Part shown: one piece after another, positions 1-11,666 of the stretch
Numbering within the stretch: the first letter of the stretch is position 1
Layout: every line of letters begins with the position of its first letter
NCBI RefSeq assembly: GCF_000346465.2
Contig: NC_034012.1
Coordinates: 21,859,169 to 21,923,168 of the forward strand
DNA from: Prunus persica
Lineage: Eukaryota > Streptophyta > Magnoliopsida > Rosales > Rosaceae
Length of the DNA stretch: 64,000 bases
Reading direction: 5' to 3'
Program-made: the position numbers and the translations under genes
Notes under the pieces: model-generated
The model's database searches: none
Told to the model about the DNA's origin: nothing
Seen by the model: the letters and a program-made list of their open reading frames with translations, nothing else

Positions 1-1000
1 CTACACAACACCATTCCCAAAATATTCCCTTCAAAAGTATGGATCGATAATTAAAAAGAGAATAAATAATTTTGTAGCCTGGTCAGAGTCAAAGTCAAAA
101 GTTAAAGTCAAAGGTCAAATTGTTGACCCGAGACTTGACGCGGTCAACATACGGTGAATAGGACCGATGCTTGTTAGACAAGTTAGTGATTTAATTTGTA
201 AGTCATTAAACAAATTAAACAAATTAGATTAGCTTAATGAATTAATTAAAGTTGTGGAACTTTAGTTTGGGTCCTACGTGACTTAAAATATTTATTGAAA
301 TGGACCTTATAGACTTTGGCAAAGTGTGACACATTATGAGATTAATGTAGTAGACCAAAGTAGCCCAAAAAGGCCAAGGATAGGGAGGGTGCTGCACATG
401 GGCTCTTTAGGGGCACATGTGTGACAATATGTGTCTATATATTCATAGCCATAGCACCACACCTCCTTAGGGTTTTTCAAGTTAGATATTGAGAAAGAGA
501 GGAAACATCAAACCTCTCTTCCTTGCTCTCTCTTGGCCGGCTACTTGAGGAAGAAAAGGCTAGCACCCATCTTCTCCTCAAGCTTCCTTATTCTCCTATT
601 CCATTCCATCCTTGGTGAAGATTCTTTTGGGGGTGCACCCTTAGTATGCCAATTTGGAGACAAGTGTGGAGAGCCAACATCAAATGGACCAATCACTCTA
701 CTTGAACACCATCCTTGGTTTCAAGATTCGCTCCAAGGGTATGTGTTCTTAATCCTCCTTGCAATAGTTATCTTAAAGAGTCATTAGTGCTATTTTCATA
801 AACCTATAAAGATTGGGACCTAAGATGAGACTTATATGAATCTCTAACTATTTCCTTGGTTCTACTTTATTTGATTTCATATTTGATATGCATATGCTAG
901 ATGATTTGTTTTCTCATAAATTCATAGGATTTTAGAAATCCCTACACAATAATTTTCCTTTAGTTATACGGTGGTAGTATTGTGGGATAAATTTTGTGAC
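1..1000. repeat. Unclassified LTR-like repeat
   Basis: No gene is recognised here. The stretch has the look of an LTR: a TATA-like tctatatatt near 432, then a pyrimidine-rich leader with ctctct runs around 510-535, then a short open frame (533-787) that ends in a hydrophobic run. The GTTGAC-containing segment near 120-150 also occurs in gypsy-type LTRs. I see no TG/CA ends or target duplications, and no internal retrotransposon domain, so the class is a guess. Confidence 0.3.
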
Positions 1001-1500
1001 TTATTGAATTTTAGGTTAACATTGTGTTATTTTATATTAATATTCATTTCAGAAAAATTTAAGGATTTTTAATTAATTAAGACATGTTGGTTAATATTAA
1101 ATGAAATTGATGATGTGGCACATGTCACATCATTTGGACTCAAACTTGATGTACAAATTTGGTGTCCCTAGTATTATTATTATTAAAAATATTGTTTACC
1201 ACATAAGCCTCGTTAATGGACATGGGCCTGCCCTGGGCTTTAACGAGTTGAAGGAAATATATGGGTCTGGGCGAGCTGAGCTTTCATCATAAAATTAAAG
1301 CCCAAGTTCGCCCCATGGGCTGGGATTTCATGGGCCACATTGGACAAGGCATGGGCTGTCCCGATTGGGCCGTGCCAAAATGGGCTAATTTTTGAAAGTT
1401 TAGAAAAAAAATAAAAAACTTGACAAAAAAATAGATGATTTTCATTCAAAGTCTGAAAGTACAATTAAAAGTATAGTGTGATACAAAAGTCTTGTACAAA

Positions 1501-1612
1501 TAGTCTATTCAAGCCCCTTCCAAACGAATAGTCTATTCAAGCCCCTTCCAAACGAATAGTCTATTCAAGCCCATTCCAAATGAATAGTCTATTCAAGCAA
1601 ATAGCCTATTTA
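1501..1612. repeat. 28-bp tandem repeat, about four copies
   Basis: The unit beginning TAGTCTATTCAAGCC starts at 1501, 1529, 1557 and 1585, an exact 28-bp period. The first two units are identical, the third differs slightly and the fourth breaks off after TAGTCTATTCAAGC. It lies just beyond the end of a hAT transposase remnant. Confidence 0.9.
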
Positions 1613-1668
1613 TGCAAAAATAGAGTCTGATACAAATTAAAATTAAAGTATTCTAAACCAAAAAGATT

Positions 1669-2004
1669 TTAGCATTGAATTGTCTTATTTTCAGATTCAC
1701 TTTCAACCTCTTCATTGGCTTCCATCCAATTTGGTATTGATGCTTTAATGTTCATTAATTCTTCAGAGCGTTGCTCATCTTGTACTGTATCTTGCATCCT
1801 TGAATTTTCTAAGGCCAAATCTTTCAAGCAAATTAATTTTTCGATTGTATTTGGACTCAAACTAGCCCTCTTCTCAGATACAAATCTACCACCTGTATTA
1901 AAACATGATTCTGATGCTACAGAGGGAAAATAATTATAGACAAGATAACAAAAACCAGGTGATGAAGCAAAAATTGAGAGGAGAGGCAAGGGATTTAGAG
2001 GCAT
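1669..2004 (-). pseudogene. hAT transposase C-terminal fragment
   Basis: The reverse-strand frame contains SVASESCFNTGGRFVSEKR followed by LSPNTIEKLICLKDL. This matches the C-terminal dimerisation region of plant Ac/hAT transposases (typical form VASESAFSTGGR...R.SL.P..VEALIC). Only the last part of the protein is present. The upstream part with the zinc finger and catalytic residues is missing, and the frame begins without a convincing start. It is a dead remnant. The GGGC-rich sequence on both sides (about 1210-1390 and 2890-3090) resembles the subterminal regions of hAT elements, so the parent element may have spanned about 1.2-3.1 kb. Confidence 0.75.
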
Positions 2005-2151
2005 ACATACCTATTGGACTTGGATCTTCTTTTAAACCCTAATTCGCACACTAGGATTGTCTATTGGACTTAGATCTACAATGACAGATTTGAAGAGTGA
2101 GGGGGAGAGAGAGAGAGATGAAGATAGAGAGATGGAGAGAGATGTGGAGAG

Positions 2152-2715
2152 TAGGGGTGGGCACGGTTCGGTTTGGACCGATTTTTGCCTCAAATTGGAA
2201 CCGAATCCGGTACTATTTATTCAGTTTAGTTCGGTCCGATTTTAACAAAAAAAATTTATAAAACTGCCCGGTTAGGGTTGAATCGATTCTGGTTCAGTTT
2301 TGAACCAGATTATTATTAAAATTATTTCATATTATATTTTTATACAAATTTCAACTGAAATTTTATTTTTTTGGCTTGAAAATTAACAAATTATCCAATT
2401 TCATACAAAAAGAAATATTGATGCTAGAAAAGAGAGATGTTTTGAAATTAAACTTGCGTAAATATTAATTATGAGATTAAAAATATAGCATTGGATATAA
2501 ATAAATATTAAAATTATATATTTTTTAATTTGACCTGTTCGATTTGGCCTGGTTCAGTTTGTTGGGTTATAGAACCAGAACAGGAACCGATTAGAATCGG
2601 TTTGGTTCAGTTTTTTGAATTGGGTTTGACTTTTTGGTCAACACGATTTTTTTCGGTTTTTTCCTGTCTGGTTTGGTTCAATTGATCGGTTTTTTGGTTC
2701 CGATGCCCACCCCTA
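2152..2715 (+). mobile_element. Non-autonomous hAT element (MITE), copy 1, complete
   Basis: The element begins TAGGGGTGGGCA and ends TGCCCACCCCTA, perfect 12-bp inverted ends. It is flanked by the 8-bp duplication GTGGAGAG at 2144-2151 and 2716-2723. An 8-bp duplication is diagnostic of hAT transposition. The inside has no coding capacity: it is AT-rich in the middle and has repeated CGGTT/GGTTC/AACCG motifs near both ends. Copies 2 (7673-8205, opposite orientation) and 3 (61061-61432, same orientation, interrupted) are in this window. Confidence 0.93.
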
Positions 2716-2723
2716 GTGGAGAG

Positions 2724-3330
2724 TGTCTAGCGGCTAGGGTTAGAATCATTAGATGAGCTTGTGATGCTTCTTTTCTATAGAGGTAATGGGCCTTTCTCAA
2801 GAGCTCTGAAAACCAAGGTAATAGTTACTAACAAGAGGTATTGGACCTCTTTCCCACAAAAAAGTAATCGTTACTTATATATATAATTATATATGTAGCT
2901 GGCCTATGGGCCGGGTTTTAATGAGCGGGTTAGACTAGGCCTTTGTGGGTTGAAGTGAATCGGGTCCATGAGTTGGGTTGAGCTTTAGACACTCTAGTCC
3001 AGATTTAGCCCACTGAATAATGGGTCAGGCTGGGCTTTTTTTTTTGGGCTGGGCGGGCTTCCATCGGCTCATAGGCTCATGGGCCAAATAATGACCTGTA
3101 TCAAAGCAGAAGCAACTTTTTTTAAAAAGTGACAACAATTCCAAAGTGGCCCTAGTTAATGGAGAAGGTTCCCTACAAAAGAAAGATCATAGTGGAGTAA
3201 GGAAGGGAAGGTTCCCGCCCAGCTTACTGAAACAAAGACAAAGAGCTTATAATTAGAAGATAATTTCAAAAGGAACGCCAGGCCATTACTCAAATTTCAG
3301 TACTCGTTAGAGAGAGAGCAAGAGAGAGCG
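2724..3330. other. Non-coding stretch upstream of RAD1
   Basis: The segment at 2890-3090 is rich in GGGC/GGCCC words, like the subterminal part of a hAT element. The rest (3100-3357) is the probable promoter and 5' leader of RAD1, with a GA run (agagagagag) just before the coding start. I could not identify a clear TATA box. Confidence 0.4.
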
Positions 3331-3357
3331 TTTGTGTGGCGGGAAATTAAGAGGAAA

Positions 3358-6300
3358 ATGAACTCGCCGTCGTCGTCGGCAGAAGAAGCCCCTGATCTGG
3401 TGTGCCAGCTCGACAACGTCCAGGGTATGGTCGATGCCCTCACCACCGTCCGCTGGAAACGCCAGCAGGTGGGTCGGTGGGTTCCTCCCCAACTTCAAAT
3501 TTTTCACATATGCCACAGATGAATGTTGGTTAATTTTTTATGCTTTGTGGAAGACGAGTCTGCTATGATATCTAGGGCTTTTTCATGACTTACCATTTTG
3601 CAATTTAGGACGCAGTCATGGAATTATCAGAACACGGCGTCGTTTTAATTGTCGAGGAAACCGGTTGTCTTCAGGCCAAAGTTTATCTCCAGCGTGAGGT
3701 ACTACAAATACTACTGCTAACACTTACTTGATTTTTCACTTCTTACTCACAGTATATACAAAATGCTTAATCACCCTGTTTCTGTTTGGCTCCCAAGAAA
3801 ATCACAACAGATCAGATTCAGATGCCTTATTTATTTTTTGACATCGCTGAGAAAATTTCTGTTGGTTGGTTGGTTGGGTGTTGGTTTGTAGCTTTTTACT
3901 CGTTATGAATACAACGGGCAAGGTCGGCCCAGGTTTGGAGTCAGTTTGGGGCTCTTTGTGGATTGTTTGAACACATTTTCAGTTCCTGGACAATCAAGCA
4001 TTCTAGAAATTCGATATCCGGGGCCCGACATGCAGCTTCTTCTCAAGTATCTTCTTCTTCTTCATATGCTCCATTTTTCACTAAATTACTTAAATCATCT
4101 TTGATTTTGTACCACATTGTTGTGTACCTTTTATCACATGAATTACATGAAATATTGTGTTGTCATACAAACTCTTTATGGTGCTCCACACCTATATTTG
4201 CTTTTCTGCTGCTTTTCGAGTTCAAAATACATTTGGATTTTTTAAATCTTATTTTATGAACTCTTCCCCTTCTTTCTTTCACAATTGAATATTCCTTGTA
4301 GATTATGTGATAGCAGATAAGTTGTGTTCATTTGGAGATGCTTAAGTCAGCAATTGTAATAGTAATACACTAGCTACTTCATGATCCTTGTATTTATGCT
4401 TTCAATCCATGACAAATCAATCAAATCTATTCATGACAGTGTTTTCTTACATGTTCTGTTAGGTCTGTTGATTCGTTGGATGCTTGCATTTATGCAGAGA
4501 TCAGGACAAGAATCCCAGATACAGTTTCTTGGGACTACAATTTTGAACCTGCAGGGAGCACCCCACTCACTTTCACTGTTAAGGTATGATCATTCATATA
4601 TACTCATATGAAGAGCGTACAAACTGCTCTCTCCTTCATCATTCTCTCTCTCAATATTTAAATGATTACATACGAGATACTGAAATTTCTATGTAATGGG
4701 GATAAAATAGAAATCAGACCTGGTGTGACTTTGTTATAGGTTCAGAATGCCCTTTAGCATGCTGCTTCAAGTGCAACAAGGTTGCAACTGAAGCGTCCCC
4801 TGAAAACCTTCTTATACATTCTTCACATTGCATGTTTCCTATTTCCATCTGGCGAAATGACTTTCTACCATATCTGCTTGTTTTAAAAGTATTTGTTATT
4901 TCCATCTGGCCAAATGATTTTCTACCCATATCTGCTTCAAAAAACCAAGATTTGTGTTTTAAAAGTATAAAGAATTGGTTAGTTACTGACAAGAATCCAT
5001 ATTATCTTCAATTTAACCTCTTTTCCATTTAATGAGTGGGTACCTTCTCCAAAAGATCTTCAAATTAACTTCTATTGATCTCCTTATTTTCATTATCAGT
5101 TTTACCTGCCACTATATGTGTTGTGCATCATATTTGTCATAAATATGAAGTTTGAGGTTAATAAGATTAGAATGGTCAAGGTGTGTGATAGTTTAATGTA
5201 ATTGAAGTATTTATCTGGACATCATTTGTCTGTGTGTCTGTCTGCCATCTTTGAATCACGAATCAAATTAGTTCTTTGGGCATATATATAAATATATAAG
5301 ATAATGGATATGCATGCATTACAGTTGAGGTGTGCCATTAGAGTATGCTGTATCCCTCGGTGCTCTTTAAGGTCGTCAATCCAGAGTAATAAACAAGGGT
5401 AATTTATGATATTAGAAAAGGGGGTAATGAGTGCCACAAGGAAAACCAAAGGGAGGTCCTCTAACCCAAGGGGGCGTTATCTAATTTTAGCCCTTTAACC
5501 GGAAAACAAAAGAAGAGGGAAAGAATACCAATTAATGATACTTGTGGAGGATGGGTTCATGTATTCACTGAACAATATATAGTAAGTAGCACTCAAATAT
5601 AAATGTTCTGGATATATCGAATATGTTCTTGACTCATATTGAAGTTCTTTTTACCTTATTGTTGTTTGACATCTAATCTAAACAACAGTCTGCAGCGTTG
5701 AAGGAAGCAATTGATGATCTTGAGTGGCCTGGATCAAGCATCCAGATCAATCTACAACCAGTTCCTCCTATCGTTACCTTCAGAGGTGAAGGCCATGGGG
5801 ATTTGCAGGTAAATATTGTTTCTATCTTAGAAGCAATCACTTACTGTGATGATTCCAAATGTCAGAGTTCTAAATCTGTCTTTATTGCAGATAGACTTGA
5901 TGTATTATGTGAATACTGATCTTTTGGTTGCATTTCATTGTGATCGTCAAGTATCTTACAAGTATGTTTTAAATATGACTTTCGAACATTACATCCACCG
6001 CACCACTTCTAGTTTGTTAATTGTGTTGGTTCTGACCCTAATGCTCTTAGGTACAAATACAAGTTCCTTCGAGCTACAACTTCTAACATTCCAGGCAGCG
6101 TAATTAAAGATAATAGAGGAAGCAAGTTGACTATTGGGAGAGGTGGATTGCTGAAAGTTCAACACCTTGTTTCAGTGGCAAGGCCGTCCACTTCACACCC
6201 ACGTATCGATTCTGCTGGATATCAGCAACCTAGTCGAATTGCTTATATTGAATTCTTTGTGAAACCGGAGGAAGATGAAGACGCTGCAAACAATCAGTAG
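3358..6300 (+). CDS. RAD1: Checkpoint clamp protein RAD1 (9-1-1 complex)
   Basis: RAD1 forms the RAD9-RAD1-HUS1 clamp, a PCNA-like ring loaded at damaged DNA in the nucleus to start checkpoint signalling. Seven coding exons, 3358-3468, 3609-3698, 3892-4046, 4463-4583, 5689-5808, 5891-5961 and 6051-6300, join in frame to 305 residues, the usual plant length. All introns are GT-AG. The N-terminus has the plant form ending DLVCQLDNVQGMVDAL; exon 2 encodes ELSEHGVVLIVEETGCLQAK; exon 5 encodes LEWPGSSIQINLQPVPP; the last exon has SKLTIGRGGLLKVQHLVS and ends near IAYIEFFVKPEEDED. I place the start at ATG 3358; the open frame extends upstream without another ATG. No break or missing segment is visible, so it looks functional. 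The family assignment is from remembered plant RAD1 proteins; exon borders are from reading splice sites and matching frames. Confidence 0.95.
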
Positions 6301-6728
6301 GCGATTAATGCAAGATGCTTGCAAATTCTCAATCAAGTTTGTAGCTACTGTTTTCCCACAGTAATTTGAGGGGGTGAAGTTGCCCACACCACATGGCCCC
6401 GCGGAAACTAATTGTAACTTTCTGATGAGAGAGATGTATTATTTGATCGATTAAATAGCTTGATCGCTTAATTATCAAATTGTTATGCCCCTTTTTATCT
6501 TTTCATGTTTATGGGCGAATTCCGCATATTTTTTTTATATTTAGAATTTGCATATATAACATATAGGCAACATATATCGTCAAGAGCGAATTTCCTCACT
6601 TATTAACTTACCCGCCTCCCAAAAAATCAAAAAACAAAAACCTGACCGTCTAAAAGAAACAGTCATCTATCACGTATCGCTGACATTTTTTGTGCAAAAA
6701 TTAAAAATTTCTAGAGGATCGTAGGAAT

Positions 6729-6800
6729 TGAACCCGACGTGAATCGAACACGCAACCTTCTGATCTGGAGTCAGACGCGCTACCATTGCGCCACGGATCC
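6729..6800 (-). tRNA. tRNA-Trp (anticodon CCA)
   Basis: Read on the reverse strand, the 72-nt gene starts GGATCCGTGGCGCAATGG and ends GTCGGGTTCA. The anticodon loop is CTCCAGA with stem TCTGA/TCAGA, giving CCA. The B box is GTTCGATTC. The acceptor stem closes with two G.U pairs, as in the standard plant gene. Upstream on the same strand are a CAACAA motif a few bases before the gene and TATATAG about 30 bases before it, both usual in plant nuclear tRNA genes. A TTTTT run lies downstream (near 6696-6710), a Pol III stop. The gene sits about 430 bp past the RAD1 stop and runs toward it. Confidence 0.96.
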
Positions 6801-7255
6801 TTGTTGTTCTTACTTGACAAAAGAAGCTATATAACAGAACTTTGGAAGACAAATGAGGCTTCGGTTCAAGGGAGCACGAGCCTACCAACAAACAGAACTT
6901 TAATAAAGAGAACAATAAATTCTGTATAAATCCATGGAATGTGGATTACCACCATTATATCCATATTATTTCCACTTTTTGTTATTTTGTAACATATGTT
7001 ATTAGTATAGTAATTAGTAGTCTTTAATCTACATTTAGTGGGTTAATTTCATAGAATAATTAAAATAGGTACTTATCAAAGATGAAGACAACAAGTTCAT
7101 AGAACAAATTCTCTGTCTCTCTCTTCCTCTCATTACTCTCTACAATTCCCCCTACTTTTATAACAAAATTAGATTTTTTTAGTGCCTCTATTTCAACCCA
7201 CCTTATTTTAAAAGTTTAAAGATAAATTTATCCTTTTTGTAAAATGACTTCTAAG
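6801..7255. other. AT-rich intergenic spacer
   Basis: Apart from the tRNA promoter motifs at the left end, I see no gene, repeat or RNA here. It ends at the target site of the Tat element. Confidence 0.6.
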
Positions 7256-7260
7256 GACTT

Positions 7261-8507
7261 TGTAAACAAAGAAATTTTGGCGCAATAAATTACATTAGAT
7301 AAGAAAATAATTAGGGTTCGGTGGATTGAATTGTGGGCCCCATAATTCGCTCATGTGGCATATGACTCATCAAAATTGAATTAGTTGTCAAAAGTGACAC
7401 GTGTCGACATCCGACGAAGTGCATCAAATGGTTCAAAGTGAAGACAAAATTAAATGAAAGAATTTTCTGTGATTGACTTTAATTTAAATCAAATATTAAT
7501 CAAGTCAATCAATCGAAGATAATTTGGTTAAATTGCCAAATTATTGGAATTGATTTTAAATCAAATCAGAATTCCACAAAGGAAGGTATTTAGGTCAAGC
7601 ATCCTGCAAGAGCCTATAAATAGAAGGCCTCAAGACTAAAGAGAGGGCTTGGACAGATCAAGCACTTAGAAGTAGGGGTGGGCATTAGGACCGAAAAACC
7701 GGAACACCGAACCGAACCGGTGAAAAAAAATCGGTTGACCAAAAAAGTCAACAAACCAGACAGGAACCGGACCGAAATCGGTTCCAACCGGTTTTGATTT
7801 CGATTTTACACGGCACTACACCGGACCGGATTGAACTGGACTGGTCATATATATATGTTTTTTATTTTTACAAAATTTTAAAATCTAATGCCATATTTTA
7901 AATTTTATAATCAATATTTTTCCAAGTTCAACTTCAAAAAATTTCTAAATGTATGAATTGGATTATTTGTTAATTTTTAAGCCAAAAAAATAAGTTATTT
8001 ATTATAATTTTTTGTGAAAAAAATTACAAATAATAAAAAATTAATAATCTGGTTCAAAATCGGACTGGAACTGGTCAAAACCGAACTGGCCAATTTTTGA
8101 AATTTTTTTTGCCTGAACCAGATCGAACCAGATCGGTTAAATAGTATCGATTCTGGTTTCGATTTGAGGTGAGAACCGGACCGAACCGGATCGCGCCCAT
8201 CCCTACTCAAAAGAAACAGAAAACTCTCTGCATTCTTCACCTCACTTTGGAAGAGCCACCAAGCACAACAAATACGTGCCGGTTCCTCCACCCTAGAAAA
8301 ATCCAAACACCAAACAAGCCTTGTGCTACCCGTTTGATCAAGATCAAGTCTCTACAACTCTTGTATCAAACACAAATTTTCTTTAAACACTTTGGAGATC
8401 GAATTAGAGGATTTAATACAGCGATTGTAACCCTAAATTTCATTAATACAAACATTATTTTGTACATGTGTTCTTGTCTCATTTGTCACAAGAAATTCGT
8501 GTTTACA
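7261..8507 (+). repeat. 5' LTR of the Tat element, interrupted by a hAT MITE
   Basis: It begins TGTAAACAAAG and ends GTGTTTACA. Removing the MITE and one copy of its 8-bp duplication leaves 706 bp. Adding the one 18-bp segment present only in the 3' LTR (near 18515-18535) gives 724 bp, exactly the 3' LTR length. A promoter-like cctataaatag lies at about 7613. A likely primer-binding site follows at 8508-8530 (TTTGGCACACCTGATGGGAC); I could not assign the tRNA. Confidence 0.93.
7673..8205 (-). mobile_element. hAT MITE copy 2, inside the 5' LTR
   Basis: Ends are TAGGGGTGGGCAT at the left and GCGCCCATCCCTA at the right. The flanks CTTAGAAG (7665-7672) and CTCAAAAG (8206-8213) are imperfect copies of an 8-bp duplication. 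The 3' LTR keeps the unoccupied site CTCAGAAG, and each flank differs from it by one transition. The left end here matches the right end of copy 1, so the element is reversed relative to copies 1 and 3. It has no coding capacity. Confidence 0.93.
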
Positions 8508-8586
8508 AATTTGGCACACCTGATGGGACAATCTCTGCCTCTCATCTCTTTTTCCAGTTCCAAAATCAATCAACACACCGAAAACG

Positions 8587-9943
8587 ATGGCTTCCAAGCA
8601 AATTCAAACCGTTCCCGTGACGAGAGGCAAAAGTGTGAGCGCCTCATTCTCAAGCGGAGATTCTGCTGGGATCTTCACCTAGAGCAAGGCCAAGGCGATA
8701 TCCGCAACTCAACATGTCACTTTTATACTGACTCAAGCCAAGGCGAAAGATGTGAACCGAAGGCGTGAACAGGTTATCAATTTGGTCTCCTTGGGGGCAA
8801 AGAAGAATACCTCTCGAGCGGATGAAAGAAACTCTCGGAACGAAGAAAGGAGTTTTTCAGGCTCGAAGAATTCAAGAGAACGTTCACTCTCACCTGTTTT
8901 AGACGCTAAATCGATCTCAGGCTCATACCATGGATCCCGGTCTGACGACCAATAGAAGAAGATTGCCATGAAACCCTCGACGTCCATAGGAGAGTCTTAT
9001 TCTATGGCCATGCATGTCATGGTGACAAGAGCAATGTCTATCGAATAACAGCTGGCCCATATGAGCGAAGCGGTCACGAACTGACGAAGATGGTCGAAGA
9101 GAAAGATGCGCAGATCGCTTCTCTCATTAACAAGTGGGAGGCACATTAGGATAAGGAGCCTAGTCAAGACGTACACAAGAAAGGACCACATCATGAAGCT
9201 GAATCTAGCAAGAAAGGATTGGGTCATGAAATAGAGTCGAGTGGGAAGTTGCACGAAAAAGGCGACGCCACCTTGGTGGGTTCTTTATCGATAAAACAAC
9301 TTCAGGACATGATCACGAACACCATCAGGGTTCAATACAGAGGACTGTCCCAAGAGAAACTCATATTTTCCAAGCCATACACCAGGAGGACAAACAACCT
9401 GCGGATGCCAACGGAATATCAACCCCCTAAGTTCTAACAATTAGATGGAAAGGGCAACCCAAAACAACACGTTGCAACAATGCTGGGACGGAGGGTGACC
9501 ACTTGGCGAAACAATTTGTTCGTTCCTTAAAAGGGAATGCATTTGATTGGTATGTAGACTTAGAGTCCGAGTCCCTTGATAGTTGGGATCAAATGGAGCG
9601 AGAATTCTTGAACATATTCTATAGCACTCGTCACACCGTGAGTATGATGGAACTCACAAATACCAAGCAATGGAAAGATGAACCTGTCGTCGATTACATC
9701 AATCGATGGCGCTCGTTAAGCCTGGATTGCAAGGATAGGCTTTTGGAGATATCGACAGTCGAGATGTGCATTCAAGGGATGCATTGGGAGTTACTATACA
9801 TTCTACAAGGAATTAAACCCCACAAGTTTGAGGAGCTAGCCACTCGTGCCCATGATATGGAGTTAAGTATAGCTAGCCATGGAGGAAAGAATGAGCCTAT
9901 CATGGAGCATAAAAAGGAGAGTTTTTGGGCAAAAGACAGATAA
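8587..9943 (+). pseudogene. Tat element gag, broken
   Basis: Translation from ATG 8587 begins MASKQIQTVPVTRGKSVSAS and meets TAG stops at 8680-8682 and 8953-8955. The recognisable capsid segment is 9503-9943: [19 protein letters not shown], then [15 protein letters not shown] and the region ending [13 protein letters not shown], a Retrotrans_gag domain. It would form the particle of the element. The frame changes more than once between 8955 and 9503, so no intact protein can be made. Confidence 0.85.
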
Positions 9944-10034
9944 GCCCATTAAGAAGCCTATTAAGGAAGCAATGACAATCAACACTGTTCCTGTCAAGAT
10001 CTCCACCTGAGACAAGAAAAGAGAAGTTAAAAGG

Positions 10035-11666
10035 ATGGAGCCATCCCGAGAGGTGGATAGACATCGACGAACCTTGAAGGAGCTGGAGGAAAAGACATAC
10101 CCTTTCCCTGACTCCGATGTTGCAGGTATGCTTGAGGACTTGCTTGAAAAAAACGTGATCAAATTGCCAGAATGTAAGCGACCTGAAAAGATGAACCGGG
10201 TTAACGACCCTAAGTTTTGCAAGTACCACCGAATTGTCAGCCACCCAATAGAAAAGTGCTTCGTGTTGAAGGAGCTAATTATGAACTTGGCTAGGCAAGG
10301 AAGGATTTAGTTGGACGTTGATAAAATCGCAGATGCGAATGTTGCCACAATTATGTTTGGATCCTTTGATCTGGTGCCATTGCCCGCATTGTCACAAAGA
10401 TCGGAGTTTCAATCAACAAGGGGCAAACATCAGGTGACTGATCTGTGTACAAAAGAAGTGGCGGGCGAACCAAACGATCGAGGTGGTGATGGTTTAGTTA
10501 GTGACTCGCCTTTCAATGACAATGAAGGATGGACGCTCGTTACTCGGTGGAAGTCTCATACGAAGCTCACTCCTCAACCACAAAATGCTCGATCAAAGAA
10601 GGAGCGGCGAAAGAGAAGCTCGCACCAACACTCTAAGAGCAAAACCAAAATAATGGCGAGGAGAGACCCTAACCAAGAAAGTGGCCCACTAATCCAAAAG
10701 CCAAAGATTCCAATTATGCTAGGAGAATATTTAACTAAAGTGTTCTTTGTAAGAGGGCCGATGGAGACAGTTCATATGAAAACTTGCTATCAAGTAGATG
10801 ACGAAGATGCCTTGGAAGGAAAATCTGAGACTCATGAAGAGCAAAAGGTCTCAGCACAAGCAGAGGAATCACCATCGCACTTCAATTCTGAGGAAGCAAT
10901 ACAACTTCCTGAAGCAATACGTATAGCAATGGTAAAGGTGCTGACAGATCCCAATATTCATCTAAATAAAATAAGAAGGGTTGAAAGATTGGAGCATGAA
11001 TCCCAAGACCATGCTATTTGTTGCGTGACATCTACTTCCATCACATTCACCGATGAAGATCTCTTGTTAGGGTCCAAATCACACAACCGTCATCTTGTGT
11101 TAGGGTACATGCGAGAACAGAAACTTAGTCGCATGCTCGTGGATGGAGGTTCGGTAGCAAACATCATGCCTAAGTCCACAATGATGAAGTTAGGCATCAC
11201 CATGGATGAATTGTCTCGAAGTCGTCTCATGATTCAAGGCTTCAACCAAGGAGGGCAAAGAGCCATGGGCATGATTAGAATTGAGCTCGTGATAGGTGAT
11301 TTAAAGTCAAACACCCTATTTCACGTGATTGATGCCAAGACTTCCTATAATCTTCTCTTAGGAAGGCCATGGGTACATGAAAACAGAATAGTGCCTTCAA
11401 CTTTGCTTCAGTGTTTCAAATTTTACAGAGGTGGAGTGAAGAAAATCTTGGGTGATGTCAAACCATTTACTGAAGCCGAGTCTTATTTCGCCGACACCAA
11501 GTTTTACATGGATAAAGACGTGGCATCTGAAGTTATTCCCGTTGAGGTTCACTCAACAGGTAAGGCCATTCCAAGAAGAGATGAGCATTCAAAGTGCCTT
11601 CCCATGGAAGAAAATGACAATAAGAAGTTAAAAAGCTCTTCGTCTAGGCAAATGGGATCATCATGA
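10035..11666 (+). pseudogene. Tat element gag end and protease region
   Basis: The first part (10035-10310) carries a cysteine/histidine motif FCKYHRIVSHPIEKC that is usual at the end of gag in this lineage. After a TAG stop the frame continues for 451 codons. The aspartic protease lies at about 11083-11400: MLVDGGSVANIMP holds the active-site aspartate (DGG in place of the more common DS/TG) and LLGRPW is the conserved downstream loop. The protease would cut the polyprotein. The 10500-10900 stretch between them is low-complexity and charged (RSKKERRKRSS and similar) and probably a linker. Confidence 0.82.

Noticed and set aside
533..787. 84-codon frame with a hydrophobic C-terminus as a small membrane protein gene
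   Set aside because: It lies in an LTR-like leader, the codon use looks random, and I know no matching family.
1501..1612. Regular 28-bp repeats as a CRISPR-like array
   Set aside because: There are no unique spacers between units and the genome is eukaryotic; it is a plain minisatellite.
8169..8768. 199-codon frame across the LTR-gag border
   Set aside because: It crosses the MITE end, the LTR end and the primer site; gag is in another frame, starting at 8587.
10311..11666. 451-codon frame as an independent host gene
   Set aside because: It has a retropepsin motif and lies between gag and RT inside a TSD-flanked LTR element.
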